Below are positions 62,717-64,000 of a DNA stretch of 64,000 nt, one piece after another; position 1 is the stretch's first letter; each line of letters starts with the position of its first letter. The notes under the pieces are model-generated. The model searched no databases, was not told the origin of the DNA, and worked only from the letters and a program-made list of their open reading frames with translations. The translations under genes and the position numbers were made by a program. This DNA is from Alsobacter soli (GTDB taxonomy: Bacteria > Pseudomonadota > Alphaproteobacteria > Rhizobiales > Beijerinckiaceae): the NCBI RefSeq assembly GCF_003004785.1, contig NZ_PVZS01000010.1:1-64000 (forward strand). The letters run 5' to 3'.

Positions 62717-63238
62717 TCAGCCCCGGTTCACCTGCACGCTGAGCTGCGGCTTGTTGTTGATGGTCTGGAAGACCACGCAGTAGCGCTCCGTCAGCTTGAG
62801 CAGGGAGTCGATCTTCTCCTGCGGGGCGTCCGTGTCGAGGTCGAAGGCCAGGCGGATCTCGCGGAAGCCGACGGGGGCCTCGCGGTCTACGCCGAGTGTG
62901 CCGCGGAAGTCGAGGTCGCCCTCGGCGCGGACCACGCCCTTGCGGAGCGGGATCTCCAGGGCGGTGGCGACGGCCTTCAGGGTCACGCCCGCGCAGGCGA
63001 CCAGCGCCTCCAGCAGCATGTCGCCGGAGCAGAGCTCCGCGCCGGAGCCGCCGGTGGCGGGATGAAGGCCGGCGACGGCCAGCGCGCGGCCGGTCTCGAC
63101 CTTGCAGGCGATCTTGGCCTCGTCGATCTCGCCGGAGGCCTTGAGGGTGATCACGGCCGCGTCCGGCGCCTCCTTGTACTTGGCCTTGATGGGGGCCTGC
63201 ATGGCGCGCAGCGCGCCCGCGTCGATCGCCTCGGACAT
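62717..63238 (-). CDS. OsmC-family protein
   Basis: This 173-residue OsmC/Ohr-fold protein has GGSGAELCSGDMLLEALVACAGVTLKAVA with the first catalytic-type Cys (LCSGD) and ACAG, and a late Cys in TERYCVVFQTI. OsmC-like proteins reduce organic hydroperoxides through a Cys pair; the Cys spacing here differs from Ohr, so the exact role is open. GGGAGA precedes the ATG at 63238. Confidence 0.85.
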   Translation of the reverse strand: MSEAIDAGALRAMQAPIKAKYKEAPDAAVITLKASGEIDEAKIACKVETGRALAVAGLHPATGGSGAELCSGDMLLEALVACAGVTLKAVATALEIPLRKGVVRAEGDLDFRGTLGVDREAPVGFREIRLAFDLDTDAPQEKIDSLLKLTERYCVVFQTINNKPQLSVQVNRG

Positions 63239-63258
63239 TCTGTTCTCCCTGGGGTTGC

Positions 63259-64000
63259 TCACCACCACAGCTCGGCGCCGCCGGCGGTGGGGTTCGGGTG
63301 TTCTTCGGTCGGCCGAAGCGACCGGTCGAGCGCATTCAACACGCGGCGCTTGGCCTTGTCGAACCCGGGCGCGAGCTTGTCGCGCGGGCGCGCGGCCCGC
63401 ACCGAGATGGTCTCGAACACGCGGCCGGGGCGCGGGCGCATGACCACGACGCGATCCGCCAGCGCGACCGCTTCCTCGACGTCGTGAGTGACGATCACCA
63501 CCGTGGGGCGGCTCGCCTCCCACAGGGCCAGCAGGTGGTCGTGCAGGCTGGCGCGGGTGAAGGCGTCGAGCGCCGAGAAGGGCTCGTCCAGCAGCAGCAC
63601 CTTGGGGCGGGCGACCAGGGCGCGGGCGATCGACACGCGCTGCTGCTGGCCGCCGGACAGCTCCCGCGGCCAGCGCCGGGCGTGCTCGGCGAGGCCAACC
63701 TTGTCGAGAGCCTGGACCACGCGGTCCCGCCGCTCGGCGCGGGGCAGGTCCTGGATGCCGAAGGCGACGTTGTCGGCCACCGTCAGCCAGGGCAGCAGGC
63801 GGGGCTCCTGGAAGACGATGCCGACCGCCGGGTGCGGGCCCAGGATGGGCTCGCCATCCACGGTGATCGCGCCTTCAGAGGCGGCGTCGAGGCCGGCGAC
63901 GAGGCGCAGCAGCGTGGTCTTGCCGCAGCCGGAGCCGCCGACGACGGCGAGGATCTCGCCTTCCTCCACGGCGAGGTTCACCGACTGGAGCGCGCGGGCG
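63259..64000 (-). CDS. ABC transporter ATPase, SsuB/TauB-like (5' end outside window)
   Basis: The visible 247 residues begin ARALQSVNLAVEEGE, just before Walker A GGSGCGKTT, and include Q-loop VFQEPRLLPW, signature LSGGQQQRVSIARAL, Walker B VLLLDEPFSALD and switch VIVTHDVEEAVAL. This is the nitrate/sulfonate/taurine importer group. The start codon lies beyond the right edge; an internal GTG at 63981 is not the start because the reading frame and homology continue upstream of it. The OsmC-like gene follows on the same strand after 20 bases. Confidence 0.92.
   Translation of the reverse strand, partial: ARALQSVNLAVEEGEILAVVGGSGCGKTTLLRLVAGLDAASEGAITVDGEPILGPHPAVGIVFQEPRLLPWLTVADNVAFGIQDLPRAERRDRVVQALDKVGLAEHARRWPRELSGGQQQRVSIARALVARPKVLLLDEPFSALDAFTRASLHDHLLALWEASRPTVVIVTHDVEEAVALADRVVVMRPRPGRVFETISVRAARPRDKLAPGFDKAKRRVLNALDRSLRPTEEHPNPTAGGAELWW

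Overview
The window comes from a high-GC alphaproteobacterium, most likely a member of the Hyphomicrobiales (Rhizobiales). This rests on the conserved block of LppC-like lipoprotein, rsmI, yraN and gshB, a RutR-type regulator, and many imperfect palindromic intergenic repeats of the kind common in that order. No rRNA, tRNA or CRISPR array was seen.

The window splits into two unlike halves at about 29,425. The left half (1-29,425) looks like an integrated genomic island. Positions 1-26,443 form a dense catabolic locus with three sugar-type (RbsABC/FrcABC-like) ABC importers. It also holds three pairs of family I CoA-transferase-like A/B subunits plus a fourth short A-like subunit, two CaiB/BaiF CoA-transferases, and two different thiamine-diphosphate enzymes. 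The remaining genes encode an FGGY kinase, a HAD phosphatase, an aldehyde dehydrogenase (cut by the left edge), a double-hotdog (MaoC-like) protein and one LacI-type repressor. A 23-bp palindromic operator (GAAACG-N11-CGTTTC) recurs in three intergenic regions, and a related short site lies in a fourth, so most transcription units can be tied to the LacI protein. Two of the three CoA-transferase-like B subunits have lost the catalytic glutamate while their A partners carry a glutamate at one shared position. That pattern recalls the ring-cleaving hydrolase IpdAB. I infer a CoA-dependent pathway for an unidentified polyol, cyclitol or sugar-acid-like substrate.

At 27,285-29,194 lie a tyrosine recombinase and a VapE-like ATPase. 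Directly after them, at 29,426, the comM/yifB gene begins in mid-protein: its N-terminal third is absent and nothing resembling it is seen to the left. The simplest reading is an island inserted in comM whose other end lies beyond the left edge of the window.

The right half (29,426-64,000) is more GC-rich and looks like resident chromosome. It holds a hybrid histidine kinase, an OlsB-like acyltransferase, an SDR oxidoreductase, and a pyrimidine/hydantoin catabolic operon. That operon pairs a RutR-like repressor having a recognisable operator with an amidohydrolase, a dihydropyrimidinase and a ThiY-type ABC importer. Further right are a small DMT transporter, a CAP-domain protein, a 2Fe-2S flavoreductase, a chemoreceptor paired with a PstS-like binding protein, msrPQ, a KDG-type sugar kinase, a five-gene dipeptide importer, grpE, the LppC/rsmI/yraN/gshB block, an OsmC-like protein and a truncated SsuB-type ATPase. 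Dispersed inverted repeats and a 205-bp triple tandem repeat occupy most longer gaps in this half and were not seen left of 29,425.
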